Shown piece after piece: positions 1 to 11,900 of a stretch of DNA of 64,000 nucleotides. Below the pieces are notes generated by a model. That model worked only from the letters and a program-made list of their open reading frames with translations, had not been told where the DNA came from and did no database searches. The first letter of the stretch is position 1. Each line of letters begins with the position of its first letter. A program made the translations under genes and the position numbers. This DNA is from Phoebastria nigripes (lineage: Eukaryota; Chordata; Aves; Procellariiformes; Diomedeidae). The DNA lies in contig JAYKAV010002585.1 in NCBI GenBank assembly GCA_035582835.1, forward strand, positions 709,079-773,078, in the 5' to 3' direction.

Positions 1-116
1 GGTGCTTAGGGACATGGTTTAGTGGGCATGGTGGTGTTGGGTTGATGGTTGGACTTGATGATCTTAGAGGTCTTTTCCAACCTTAATGATTCCATGATTC
101 TATGATACTCTTACCA
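1..116 (+). mobile_element. CR1 LINE 3' end, sense orientation
   Basis: This stretch carries the typical avian CR1 3' terminal text: 'gttggacttgatgatctta', then 'ggtcttttccaacc', then the short octamer-type tail 'tgattccatgattctatga'. CR1 is the dominant non-LTR retrotransposon of birds, and most copies are short 5'-truncated 3' ends like this one. The element enters from the left edge of the window, so its 5' limit is not visible. Orientation is plus because the octamer tail is on the right. It is degenerate and has no coding capacity here. Confidence 0.88.
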
Positions 117-1476
117 CACTTACCTCCTCGTAGAGCCTACAGGCAGAGGTGGAAGAAGAAGAACTATTCCGGCCTGCTTTATGGCATGTTGTTAAAGCAA
201 TCCAGNTACACAAAGAACAGACCACTTTCCTGTGCAGCTGTGATGCTGTTTCCTCCAAGACACTATCATAAAAGTCAGGTGACCACATCGGTATGTCCTG
301 AGCACAAAGGTCCTTGAGGTTTCAGGGTCTCAGGTGGCTGGAAAGGAATAACTGTGGTTTCCAAAACGGTCTTACTTTCTCAGTTGTGCTTGACTGGGAG
401 ATTGCATCATCCCAGTTTGGAGGTGGGAACCTCACCTCTCCTGTCTGTTGGGTTGCTATAACCTGCTCTGCCCAGTACTACAATTTCAAACTATTTGGAG
501 GCTGCTGCTTCATGCTGAATAAGTTGTGCTCAAGGCGGTATTTACCATGAGAGGTATTTCTACATGTATGCCATCATTTGCAACTGCTTATAAATGATTT
601 GGGGCTGAAGATGTAAATGTTGATCTCCAATCTGAAAGGCCTAGATGATTTAACTTGTTTAGTCAACTTTAGGAGACTGACAGCTTTTTAATTACAAGAT
701 CTATTGCTCTCCTCTTCCATTCTGTCTTACTGGGTCTATTTGGAGTTTACTGAAATACCCAAGGGCTGGGTATTAATTCAGTTAGCTCTAGGCTGGATTC
801 TTTGCCACATTTAGCTAAGTTCAAAACCAAGCATTACTCTCAGAGATGAAGCTGTGGAGTTAGAAATGATTGGGAAGGTGTACGTGGAAAATGCTAAGTG
901 TGAAGGATTTGGATATTTTCCAGGTTTTCCATATTACAGCCTTTTGCCTGACTAATTTATACTTTATGCCCATCCTAAACCTAGAAACATAATCAGAAAA
1001 CCTAAGAGAATCCTTCTGAGACCCTTTAAACCTACCTTCTCTGTAAGAAAAGGGAGACGCTTTCTCCTTTCCTGAAAACCCCCATTAAAACGATACAGGG
1101 CCTTGACTCCAGAGCAAGAAGCAGCAGGACAGGAGTCAGGACTGAAGGAGAAGACTACATGAAAAAAACAGAGATAGTCCAAACAGCAGCAAAGAGGCAC
1201 ACGAATTGTCCACAGGCATGTATCCAGGCAGATTTGCTCATCTCTCCCTCCAGCACGTGCGGCTGATGCCCAAGGGAAGCCGTGTTGACTGGTCAGTGTC
1301 ACAGTGGAGCGGTGANGAGCGTTATTCAGTGTTTGGATAACACATCCAGCCATTCTCCTGGCTGTCCAAACACATCGCGTGACGTGGACAGAGGTGAGAG
1401 AGTCTGTCTGGACAGTTTCAGTGAGGAACAGGACTCATCTTTCCCACTCGTATTGAAGTGTTTCCTTTTAGTTTTG
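117..1476. other. Unique non-coding DNA
   Basis: I see no supported gene. Just right of the CR1 tail is a very short exon-like cassette on the minus strand (listed separately). The remainder is moderately AT-rich with short shadow frames only. Single ambiguous bases occur near 206 and 1315. Confidence 0.6.
124..136 (-). other. Microexon-like 13-nt cassette
   Basis: On the minus strand a long pyrimidine-rich tract (about 138-165) ends in a TAG acceptor. Thirteen bases follow, and then a consensus donor of the form GAG|GTAAGTG at 123-117. Both splice signals are close to optimal. Thirteen bases is not a multiple of three, so inclusion would shift frame. It could be a chance juxtaposition next to the CR1 tail. 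No flanking exon is identified. Confidence 0.13.
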
Positions 1477-1517
1477 TTCTTTTCTCTTTTTTTTCCTTTT
1501 TTTTTCTTTTTTTCCAG
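1477..1517 (+). other. Long polypyrimidine tract with orphan 3' splice acceptor
   Basis: A 39-base uninterrupted C/T tract (1477-1515) ends directly in AG at 1516-1517, a very strong vertebrate acceptor layout. The DNA that follows is open for about 38 codons in one frame (to about 1632). It contains no donor of matching quality; the closest are weak GTGGTG and GTGACC contexts near 1597-1630. It may be an acceptor of an unseen terminal exon or simply a T-rich tract. Confidence 0.2.
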
Positions 1518-4099
1518 AAGGCGCCCATCCAAATGGCCCTACGAGCCGCCTGTGCTGAGTAGCTCTTTCCTGTTGAGCAGTCGTCAGCTGGCAGCAGGTG
1601 GTGGGGGAGCTTGGCAGTGGTGGCTGCGGTGACCTCTCTGCTGTACGGTTTGCACAATGCCCTGGGAACTCCTGGAACGGACGGGAATGATGTACACAGG
1701 AGATATTCCTGGGGTCATTACACACCACGGGAAGAGCCTGGATTGCAGCAGTCCTATAAATTTCTTTCATTCATCTCCGCTGAAGTCAACAGTCGAAAGC
1801 AATTTTAGGCACTTGGATCATACAGAATATATAAATACCTGTATTCTGGCTAGCTGTAACAATTCAATGATAAGTATGACTCCCTGGTGAATGAACAGGA
1901 TATCACAGGCTTATTTTATCTTCCAAATAGGTCAGAGTTAAATCTTTTTTTGGATTTCCACATTCATTTTCACTTAACAGGTTAGGTTTTTACTTGGAGA
2001 AGGCATTGTTATAGTTCTCAGACTCATGGTCACAACGGAAACACCTCCAGATCTTCTGAAAGTATTTAAAATAAATTTGTTACAACCTGCAATTTGGTTC
2101 CACTTTCTAATGAACGCCTTCATTTTTATATATAGATATAGTTTAGGCTTATGTATTCAGCCTGTGTTCCACATATGTAGATGCAGTAACCTTGAATCAA
2201 TATGTATCCCTCCATGACTACTTTAAGGGGAATTAAGATTAATTAACCTTTATAGGCCATAATGGCCTTTCCTGTGGTATCCCTGTTTGTGTACCATTGT
2301 CTGAAATAATGAAGTTATACCCCTTGCTTCAGCTATACTATTTTCAATAACAGTATAGGCTTTGTTAAAGATAATTTTAAAAGTCTATAATATCTTGTAA
2401 GAAGAGCAATTTTGCATTTTTTAAAAAGGTGCAATTCTAGTATTTTTTAAAATTTCAACAGCCATTTCCAATGCTGGAAGTTTCATCTGATAGCTGGTTG
2501 AAAAATGTGGAAAATACTGAAGCGAGCTCAAAAGTCAGATTATTTTGGCTGGTGTGAGTATTTCTCTAGGCCTTAAAAATAAGGCAGTGGGATAAAACAA
2601 ATTCTGATCTTAGCATTTGACTTGTAGGCAGTGTCTAATATGTGTGTTGTGTTTTCCAGTGTATTTTGGCCCTTGTACTCAATATACAAGGAACATACAT
2701 ATACGCACATATAGTCTTCACTTTTCTTCACTTGTATGTTCAGTTGAGCTGTGTTTGGACTTCGAAGGACGTGCATGCAAGTACACATGCACGTGTATGT
2801 ACATAGACATAAATCCAGCTCTGAACATACACATACAATAGATACATAGTTTGTGCTTGTATTGCACTTGATGCCTTGCTGAAGTCTTTCAATCAAAGAT
2901 CTCAAAGTATTTTAAAGTCATTTAAGAACCAAGTATCCCATGGGTGTACTCATGAGCTACCGGTATACCTTGTCCCCTGTTCACGTATTTCACTAGCAGT
3001 GTGTTCAGTTCTATGCCTCGCTGTATCCACACTAGATAAAAATTAACCCTCTCATCACTATTGCAAACTGGATATATTTATAAGTTTCCTAGTGAAGTGA
3101 GCTGTTTCCCCCAAGTCCTTACTCATTGGCAGGCCTAGGAGCAACACCCGGGAGTGTTATTGTCCTGAACTGTGTACTCATCATCAGAGCAGGTGATCTC
3201 TCCAACATCTTGTTTTGCCACACACTGCTCCTTTAGATTTTCATGTCCTGCTCATCATCCTGAAACAGAAGGAAAGATGTCTGAAGCACCATCAGTTCTA
3301 AAATGGGTTGCTCAGAACCTCCCAGGATTCAGCCCAGTTTTGTCAGAAGAGACACAAGTGCAGTGAGCGTCAGCTGGCTGAATCCCAAGGAAGGACCGCA
3401 GGATTTCTGTTAGATATTTCGATGAGCTGGGCACAAAGCTATCAGCATCCCAGGTCTGCTCTGAACATCACAGAAAGAAAAACAAAGTTTTAAATTAAAA
3501 AAAGAAATCCCATCAAAGTTAATCTTTCAAAAGCCTCAATCCATCTGGATGCCTTCTTCCTTGGTATTAATTACGAAGGCTCGCCCTGTAATCCGTAAGC
3601 AAAATATGAGTAAGATGTAAGCTTGCTGAAGTTGTGTTTAATATTTTTCTTGCTAACAGGGCATCTAATCCACCACGAGCAGGAATTCATCAAGCCTCAG
3701 GGGCTACCTAAAGCACACAATGCCTCTAAATGAGCAGTTATCTCCTCCATCAAATCTTCAATCTCACGAACTAATAAGTGATGCTAAAGGCTCATTTGCT
3801 TTGGGAGCTCCCAGCGGTGGAGGGGACGACACTGTACCCAGCTCCCAGCGTAGCAGTGAGCAGAGCCCTCAGATGAGTGCGGGCAAGGAGGCAGATTCCT
3901 GGTATTTTTATTTTTGCAGCAAAGAGCACTTCTTCCTTGGTGCGCCAGTGCTCTGCCAAAATTTGTGAGCCACATGAACACCAAACTAAAAAGATCCCAC
4001 TAAAGGTCTCGAGCAGCGAGATCAATAATAATTTCCACAAACTCCACTCTTTTACATAACACCTCCCTCCCGGCTCCCTGTGGGATAAACAGTGGGACG
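1518..4099. other. Non-coding DNA, partly AT-rich
   Basis: The interval 1800-2600 is AT-rich with only short frames. The interval 2690-2850 is rich in TG/CA/TA dinucleotides, including the alternating tract listed separately. I see no gene, RNA gene or recognisable interspersed repeat. Confidence 0.55.
2769..2805. repeat. Alternating purine-pyrimidine tract (Z-DNA type)
   Basis: Bases 2769-2779 and 2781-2805 alternate strictly between purine and pyrimidine, broken only by one A at 2780. The right block is also nearly self-complementary, running from GTAC through GCACGTG to GTAC. Such tracts can adopt left-handed DNA or cruciforms under supercoiling; here that is inference from sequence only. 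Confidence 0.5.
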
Positions 4100-4260
4100 C
4101 AAGGCTGACATTTTGCAGATGCTGGGAGCGCAGGCGGTTCCGGCAGCGGCAGCAGCGGCGGGAGGAGACGGAGGCAGTGCGGGGGAGAGGCACAGGCGAC
4201 TGAAATTCATTACTTGGAGAGGTCGCAGGGGTCAGTGACAGTGGCGCTGAATGGATTTTT
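4100..4260. promoter_or_regulatory. Small CpG-rich patch, possible promoter or enhancer
   Basis: About a dozen CpG dinucleotides fall within roughly 160 bases, in a G-rich stretch with several CGG/GCGG units (4117-4150) surrounded by CpG-poor DNA. It is much shorter than a typical CpG island. No TATA box or clear initiator is visible. It could be a weak promoter, a poised enhancer or an isolated GC-rich trinucleotide stretch. Confidence 0.25.
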
Positions 4261-7200
4261 CCAGCCGTTTCGAGCTGAGATTTGCACTCTGTAATCTGAA
4301 TGCTTTTATCTATTTCTGAAAATAGACAGGAATTTTTTCCACAGGCTGCTCCAATCTGGCCATGGAGATGCAGGGAAGGATTACAGGGATAAATTCAGGT
4401 TTTGTTAAGCAAGCGTAGCTTTTCCAAACCAAACATAGACAGATTTCTCGCAGCATAAACACGCATACAAGAGTTCTCTTGTCGGAAGGACACATCCCCT
4501 TGTGCAAGAGATGAAAGTGCTAGGTGCCATGCACAGCCCTGGAGCCCCTAACTCCTGTTTTGTACATTGTTTGCCTCTCCAGGCCAGCTGTGCTCGAGCC
4601 AGTGAGATCTCTCCAAAGCTGCAGAGAATGATCTAGATTTGTTTCTCCCGCTGAACGGACAAGTACTAGTTTACTCAGTGATTATTTTCTGTTTCACTCA
4701 CATTTTGCTGCAGTTGAGCTTCCTCCCTTGCTTAGTCATGTCCTCTTCTGGCAGAGGTTTCTCTGAAAAGAGAGCTGATTCTAGAAATTAGCTAGGACAG
4801 AAACCATCGGGTGGGTGTATTACAGAACTTTCAGGGACGAGGAATTGATAAGAAGCCAGCTTTATTTACTAACCTTTTTCTATCTGGAACAGAAAATACG
4901 ATGCTGGGACCTGGTTTTGCTGTTACGAAAGTGTTTTGAGCTAGAAACTAAAGCATGCGCTTGGGTGTGTGTATGACAACGTCTTGGGGTAAAATACTGT
5001 GGGATAATAGGACCTGCAATTTCATGGCATAAACTGTTCTCACAAGGTTTTACCATTTCCCTGGTGTCCCTCAGTGCCACCAGCCCTGTCTCCAAGCGGC
5101 TCACCTGCCCACCCTCGGGTTGCATGGTCACTCTCACGCCTAGCTCCTAGTAATGAACCAGCCACCNTTTTCTCTTACCTGTGCTTTAGCACCCCCACTT
5201 TATATACAAAACAGTTTTCATGAAGCATAGATACGCCCTTTTTGAGTGGAAAGAGTTATGTACTGAGATGTAACCCTACTCTCTCAGTCTGCAGGCCGGG
5301 GAGTCGTCGTTGACAGTAGGCAAATATTTGTGCAGAGGCGAGCACTGGGCCAGCAGATCGGGAGCTTTGCTTACCCTCCTGCCAGGAGGTGGCTCTGCCT
5401 AGCCGTGCCCAGGTGGCAACAGAGCTGCAACGTAAACACCCTAGAGCAATAATTCTAGGGAAAAGTGAGGGGAAAAAAGGTAATTCAATTAAGCATTGCA
5501 GTTATCAATGACAGTAAAACCTTTGTGTTGGGGAGGTATGGATCTGGATGGAAAACAGTATACATGACCAGGGCCACATCAGGGCAAGAAAGGGTTGGAA
5601 AACCATGCCAAGAGCTGAGCTGCTAAAGCTTCCTGACAGCTCTGAAAGATGATGATGGGGAGTGACCATCCCCTGGGAGCCTCCTCAGCTGGAGATTCAG
5701 AGAGGGGAGAAGGTCTCTTAGGAGGCAGCCAGATCCACTGAGCTTCAGCTGTTTGACAGGGGCTTAGATCAGCCCTTCTCAATGCAATGCAGCACGTCCA
5801 TCAAAACAAAAAAATCCAAACAAGTAAGTGAGCGCAAAAACCCATTGGCATTCATCCATGCCCTTAACATTTACCAGCAGTCTCACCACGCTCCTGTCTG
5901 TGCATCCTGCCATTTGCCTGAGCTCAGAGCGCAGTTTCATTTCAAGCCAACAGCAAGCACTGCCTGGGGGGGGCAAATGCCTTCAGAAGCAGCCGTTCTT
6001 TGGCACAGAAGAAAAGACATCAGCCATTTCCCCCGAGCCAGCTAATACTGACAGTAAAATTAGTTTAATCCATAATTTGGAAATTAAGTTTCTATGATTT
6101 ACCAAACTGGTCAGACTGGAGCTTTAAACATCACCTCCCGGACAAGGGAAGAGACTAAAAACAAACCCTAAAGAAGTGTTCAGAGGAATTTTCTTGTGGG
6201 GCAGGATGTCTGTGCAGATGGCAGCCCAATGCTGAGGATTTAAGATGGTGTTTGGGCTCAGAGGATTCTCTGCACTTGCTCCTGCTGGTCCTACCAGGTA
6301 GAGTTCCCTGTGCACCAGCCTTCCCGTACTGATGGTAGATGGGCTCTGTGCTATCAGACCTTCAGTTGGCTCTTCTGCCTCTCTCCCTGTCTTCCCCAGT
6401 AAACAAATAATGGCAGACTCCCGTTCAGCCTTGTCTATTTTGGGATCTCTACCAGTCCTACCAATAATCACTGTTACAAATGTTTACACTGATAGAAGAC
6501 TGGCCCATATTGTACAGAGATAATAACAGTACAATTTGATATTCATGAGGTGATGATGATCTCTAAATATAGAAACAGAGTAATTATTGCTGGCATTACA
6601 AGCTGGATTTCAAAAAGCAGATAAATGGAGAAATGGATATGCTATTTATTGCAACTTCAACAGTAACAACAGCAAAGCTGTCTCCCCTGATTAGGCAAGG
6701 ACCAAAATGTAGAAGGCAGAGCTCATGGCAGAAGGGTGAAGGGCTGTGATACCCTATCAATGGAAGGGCCAAGCACAGCTGTAGATAAAAAATCTGAAAA
6801 TGCACCTAATGCCAAGCTCACCCCAGTGCACGTGACTATGCAAGAGAGCAATGAAGCAGGTTGACTGTACCATGAAAACCTATTATGTAACTGGCTGGAA
6901 AAAATGTTGCAAACTTTTCTACCAAAACCCCTTAAGGAAAGACGAAGCCTTTGGCCACCACAATCAATGCATGTCTACAGCTGGAGCAGGCTGCCAGGGT
7001 GCAGTGAGAGCATGCTGAATGCAGATCCCAGCTGTTTGCATCTGCAGGCAGCGAGCTTCAGCCGCTCTCCAATTGCATGAGCTGCAGAGTCGCTCAAGGC
7101 TTGTACGCTGGCCTGTAGGATGAGCAGGGTGTGTGGCACCCCTGCGTGCTGGCCACTGAACGTGCACGTTTCATCGTTCCCCTAGCCTGTCTTCCTTTGA

Positions 7201-8170
7201 TTCATTTTAGGAACATTTGGCTCTTACTGAAGACAACAGAAGTAACAGGTACTCAGGGCTTCTGATAAACAGGCTGCTGATTGACTACAGAGCGCTTCAA
7301 TACAGGGGTAGGCACTTAGCTTCAGGCGTGCAAGTTGGTATCACNGAGGAATTTTCTGGCAGAATCTCTCCTTTTTCAAATGTTGTATATTTTGGTATAG
7401 GTGTGTTTGGGGCTATGTCCTTCTCCCAGTCTCTAAAGGGTGCTAAGCAAGGTTAGTTACCTAATGACTGGAAAGATATCCATCTGTCTGGAAGTGTGGC
7501 CTTTGTAGTTTCCATGCAGCAGTGGTACCCACGGAGCTGAACACTGCGCTGGCTGGACTGCCAGAGCCGTCCAGGATCTAAAGTTGTTTTGTGCAGCCAT
7601 TCCCTCCCACCCTTCTGAGGAACCTCACCCCTTACTGGTGCTTCCACAACAGACAAAACCAGATTTGCTTTGACTTTGACCTTTACCACCACTGTGCTGA
7701 ACAAAGCACTCACTGGTTTCTGTTGCTGTAGAAAAAAACACACATGGACCGTAGCCAGGCTGTTGCCCCAGAGAGATCAAAAGAAGGGAAGCCTTCAAAC
7801 AGAACAGGGCAGGAGCTGTAGGTTCATCTGGGGTTTGGTTGTCAGTATGACTTTTGACAACGATTTTCTGAAGTGAGATGAGGAAGGGATAAAAGTTACC
7901 CACCGCTTTCAGACTTTGGTCTGAAAGGTAATTGCAAAGAGGATGTTTCCAAGAGCAGTAATTCCTGAATCAGACTCCTTATTAGGTAATTCTGCAGTCC
8001 TAAGAGTCAAGCAGCAAACCAGGCTCTCAGTTTCTCCAAGGTTTAGGGACCTGGTACTTGCATGTGAACTCCACATGGATCACTCCAGTGCATGAAGAGC
8101 TAAAATTATTCATATGCTCTACTGCTACTCTTCTGCCCTTCCTATATCTTCTCTATGCATACTACCAGCC
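4261..8170. other. Non-coding DNA, nothing recognised
   Basis: Only short frames occur, and none of them is protein-like. A consensus donor (CAG|GTAAGAG) is present on the minus strand at about 5178 but has no good upstream acceptor. A plus-strand donor GTAAGTG at about 5823 follows a modest acceptor at about 5758 and encloses a low-complexity segment. No repeat family was recognised. Confidence 0.5.
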
Positions 8171-8212
8171 AAAGGGGGAGAGAGGGAGAAAAGAGAGAAG
8201 GGGGGGGGGAAA
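8171..8212 (+). repeat. Polypurine tract
   Basis: Forty-two consecutive purines mix GA-rich units with a run of nine or more G. It is low-complexity DNA with potential for triplex or slipped structures. No function is implied by the sequence alone. Confidence 0.6.
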
Positions 8213-8424
8213 TCTAAAGAATTGCAAGTGAGAAAAAAACGGAGGTAACACTCCATAGCATGTATATGGTGTTTAATATGTTCCTGTAGGTATACAAATA
8301 TTGACTAACCCTTGAAATGCAGTATAGTTAATTGAAGTGGGTTATTCTGTGTTGTTGGAGCAGAAGGAGTCAAAGTTCCCCAGACTTGTACAGTTTTTTG
8401 TCAGACAACACCTCGAAGTTCTTA

Positions 8425-8530
8425 CTTCAGTTTTAAAATTGGGGAAACCAAAGCACTGAGAAGTTACATTGCTCAGCCAAGGACCCACAGCAAGTCACTG
8501 GCGTGATTTCCATGGGAGCTCAGCCTTGTT
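8425..8530 (+). mobile_element. MIR/CORE-SINE-like fragment
   Basis: The order of short motifs follows the MIR family core and 3' part. A 'ttttaaaattggggaaacc' segment comes first, then 'gcactgagaagttac', then a 'gctcagccaaggacccacag' segment, then 'caagtcactggc'. The match is degenerate, as expected of an ancient SINE. I judge it from memory of the consensus; a repeat search would settle it. Confidence 0.45.
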
Positions 8531-8941
8531 CTTGGCCACTGTCCCTCTCAGACAAGAAAGGTCTCGGTTAAACTGGGCATGCATGGAGTTTCAAACTAGT
8601 TGTCATCAGCAGCATGAGCTACATGGCTTTGGAGAAACTCTCCTGTGCTGTGCTTGGCTCTGTGTCAGTATGGTGGAAAGAAATGAGTGGCTGTGACCAA
8701 GCCAGTGTCACTGCCTGGAGGTCACAGCGACTTGGCAAATGGACCCTGATCTCTCAGACAAGCTCCTGGCTCGTCTGCACCAAGTCAGCTCCCACACCGA
8801 CAGATTCACTAGGCGTTTTGCTTAAATGACTGGTGGGGGATGTTCTTGTTGTTGAACATGTGTTTCAGTTGGATAGAAACCGCTCAGCCTGTAGGGAATC
8901 TGTGCTGTGGCAAAGGCGGATCAGAATGGTATTTTTTAATT

Positions 8942-8961
8942 AAAAAAAAAAAAAAAAAAAA
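8942..8961 (+). repeat. A20 homopolymer
   Basis: Twenty consecutive A residues follow an AATTA palindrome. This may be the tail of an old retroposed sequence or a simple replication-slippage tract. I saw no recognisable parent sequence or target-site duplication beside it. Confidence 0.7.
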
Positions 8962-11900
8962 GGCATTTCAAGCATAGTTTGTACTCTGCTTGGGGAGGAG
9001 TTCTCTGCCCCTGGGGAGTTTTCAGGATGCTGAGCCGTGACAGCAGCTGTTGCTTCCCTACTTGCTGCTCTTAAGCAATGTATTGCTCTCCTAGGCAGGT
9101 GGCAACAGAGGCAGAGCACCACCTTCTCCGATATAATCCAAAGCTCCATGTGGTCTATTCAGGTTACAACAAAAACCTCAGTGGGATGCTGCTTCAGAGC
9201 TGGAGGACAGAGATGTTCGCTCTGTTGCTTGCAGGTCCCCAAGGGTCTTGGAGGAGCTCCAGGGGGTCCAGCACAGGACACTAAGAGAAGTGGGTATGCT
9301 GGCAGGAGGCTTGGATTCACTATGAGAGCAATGCTGCTGGGAAATTTGCAGGCTTTACAAATCAAAATGTTAAAAAATGCAGCTCTGAGGTCTGCTGCTG
9401 TAAGCTTTGTGAAGTAAAGACAAATCACCAGTCTCTAGGGACAATACTAAATTTTATATAAGGAAAAAATGTGACATTCATTCGTAACTTCCAGGTTTTT
9501 CCAATTCGCGTTTGGTCACAGTTCAAGGCTGTTCTTCCCAATTGCAGCTCTCTACTGTTGTTTTTTTCCCCCACAAAATATGAATTTTGTCCTGATGAGG
9601 TCAATGATTGGAATTTTCTGTTCAAGAAGCTTTTCTTCTCAGTCACAGACGGCCGTAGGCCTAGCAACTACGCAAGTCTGAAGGTCACCAGTGTCCTGTG
9701 GTGACAGTCATGGTTACTCACCAAAACCAGTTCTCTGTGCCTCAGACCTGGTCCACCCCCGCATCAGTCCGGTTGCGTGAAACCAAGCGATAAAATGGAA
9801 GTGAAATAGGAATGACACTAGTGTAACAGGTCCCAGGAGCTACTCTGGCAGTGTTTTATTTGGTGCATTTTCTCTGCCATGGTTGGTCTTGTTTTTTATA
9901 GTTGTGGCTAAGAGGTAGTGACTTCTGGGGCTTGGAATAACTCATCATTTTTTAAACAGCTCCTTTGAAGCACAGTGCAGAGGAGTCAAGGCACATGTTG
10001 GAGAGGAGAAGGGAGTTAAGAGAACAGGAGAGGGTTAGGGTGGAAAAAAGGTGGCAACCCCAAATCTTCCCTTCCCACCCAGCTTGTCTTACACACATTA
10101 CAGAGAAGTATGTCCAAAGCATGTCTTCACATGCAACCGCAGGTCAGTTTGCTGTTTGGGACAATGAGGGTGGGAAGTGGAAATAATCGTTGTTTTTAGC
10201 TCGGATGAACATGTCCAAACCAAACCTTCACAGCTATCTTTCCTCATAACTTTTTCCACTTCCGCTACCTGCAACTCTCCCTTTGGAATGAGCGGTGGAA
10301 ACAGTCCTTGTGGGTCATGAGAAAGGATCAGACCTCTAAACATGTTGTTATTCCTGTTTTCCAGCTCTTGGCACTCACAAAAACAGATGATTAAATGGAG
10401 TAGGTAGCAGATGACTGATCCAGCTCTCCCGGCAGGTACAGGGAGTTCTCTGCAGAGGAGCAAAACTGCTGGAGTAGACTTTTTCCCTATTGCAAAGTCT
10501 CTTGTCATTCTTTACAACCAAAGCAATGCAGATGCTGCAAAGAGGCATCACCTTACTAGAACACCCTTTCCTGTATTTTTGTTCAGACTTATTACTAGGT
10601 ACCTTGTCTGCATTGCCCTGTAACAAACTTATGAGCAAATTAGCATCTCTCATACTTTAACAAGACAATTTTGGTTCTCTTTTTACCCATGTAATTATAC
10701 AGGAGCTAAGAGAATGGGCTTTGACTTTGATCCAGGTTTCTTGTCATAAATAATAAAATAAATAATTAATGTCAATAACCACATACACACACACCCCCCT
10801 TATCTAGTACAGGGTATTTTGAATTTATAATAGCCTTACCCCTAAAAGAAAAAGAACTGAAAATAACTATGAAGTTTGTGTCTTTCCTCCCGCAGCCCAT
10901 GGAGCTATGAGGTCTATTAGATACAGACACCAAAATTCATTTACTGCTGATGCACAATCACCCCTCTCAGTGAGCTGACCNGTATTTTACTTCTCCTCAA
11001 GCATTTAGAGCCATCATGGCACTATGATTTTCAAAGCACACAGGTATTTTCTGGAAAAGCATATGAAACACATGACACACTCNTTGGAAGCTATGGGAAG
11101 TTTTAACTCTCTGCTACGTTTCCATTCCCTGTGCACACTCCAAGGAGAGGCCTGCACAGTGCGGAGGTGATGAAATATGCGCCTGGTCAGGATGGGGGAA
11201 CGGGAGAAGGTGGATGGCAGAAAGGAGCCCACAGGGCCTGTCCTGGAGCTCTCTCAGGTGGCTTCAGGAGCCAGGACATTAGGGGAAATGAGGGGAGAAG
11301 GGAAAATACAGCAGGGAATTATTACAGAAGGGGAATTTTGCCGTCCCTGAATGGACAGGGCTTTTGGCTTGCAGGAGGAATGGGCCCCCTTCGTTAGCTT
11401 TCCCCACTGCTCCTCATGACTTCATCTGTTGAGCAAGCTCCTTGATTTCTGCTGGGAGAGGAGATGAAGTCACTTATGAGGCCAGGATGGGGAGAGGACT
11501 CAAAGGCCTTTCTTGGAGGAACATTCCATGGAAGAGTCCAACAGACACAGAGATGAGAAAGTTTCAAAGTAAATCAATATTCAACTTAAGAAATGTATAA
11601 GACCTCCTAAAGTTAGACTCCACAACAGCCTCGGTCACCGGGTCTGGAGCAGGAGAGGGCTCAGCAGAGGGTACGCTGGTGCCAAGCAGGAGCAGAAACC
11701 CTGGACAAGCACACAGAACACCGATTTCACACTGGCAACAGCCCACAACTGACAACGACATCGGGAAGCAAGTTACACCAGCCCCCAGAGACAGAGCCTG
11801 AAGGAGGGACTACCGGTTTATAAGCAGTAGTGGTACAGTCTGTTATGTCTCCACTCCCACATCACNGTGAGGACGCTTCTGCTCCCCAACCCCCACTGAG

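Noticed and set aside
102..317. Frame starting in the CR1 tail
   Set aside because: It begins inside the non-coding 3' tail of CR1 and runs into unique DNA; it is not part of a CR1 protein.
8942..8961. A-run as the tail of a processed pseudogene
   Set aside because: No gene-like sequence precedes it on the plus strand, and no target-site duplication was visible around it. The same applies to 39450-39471.
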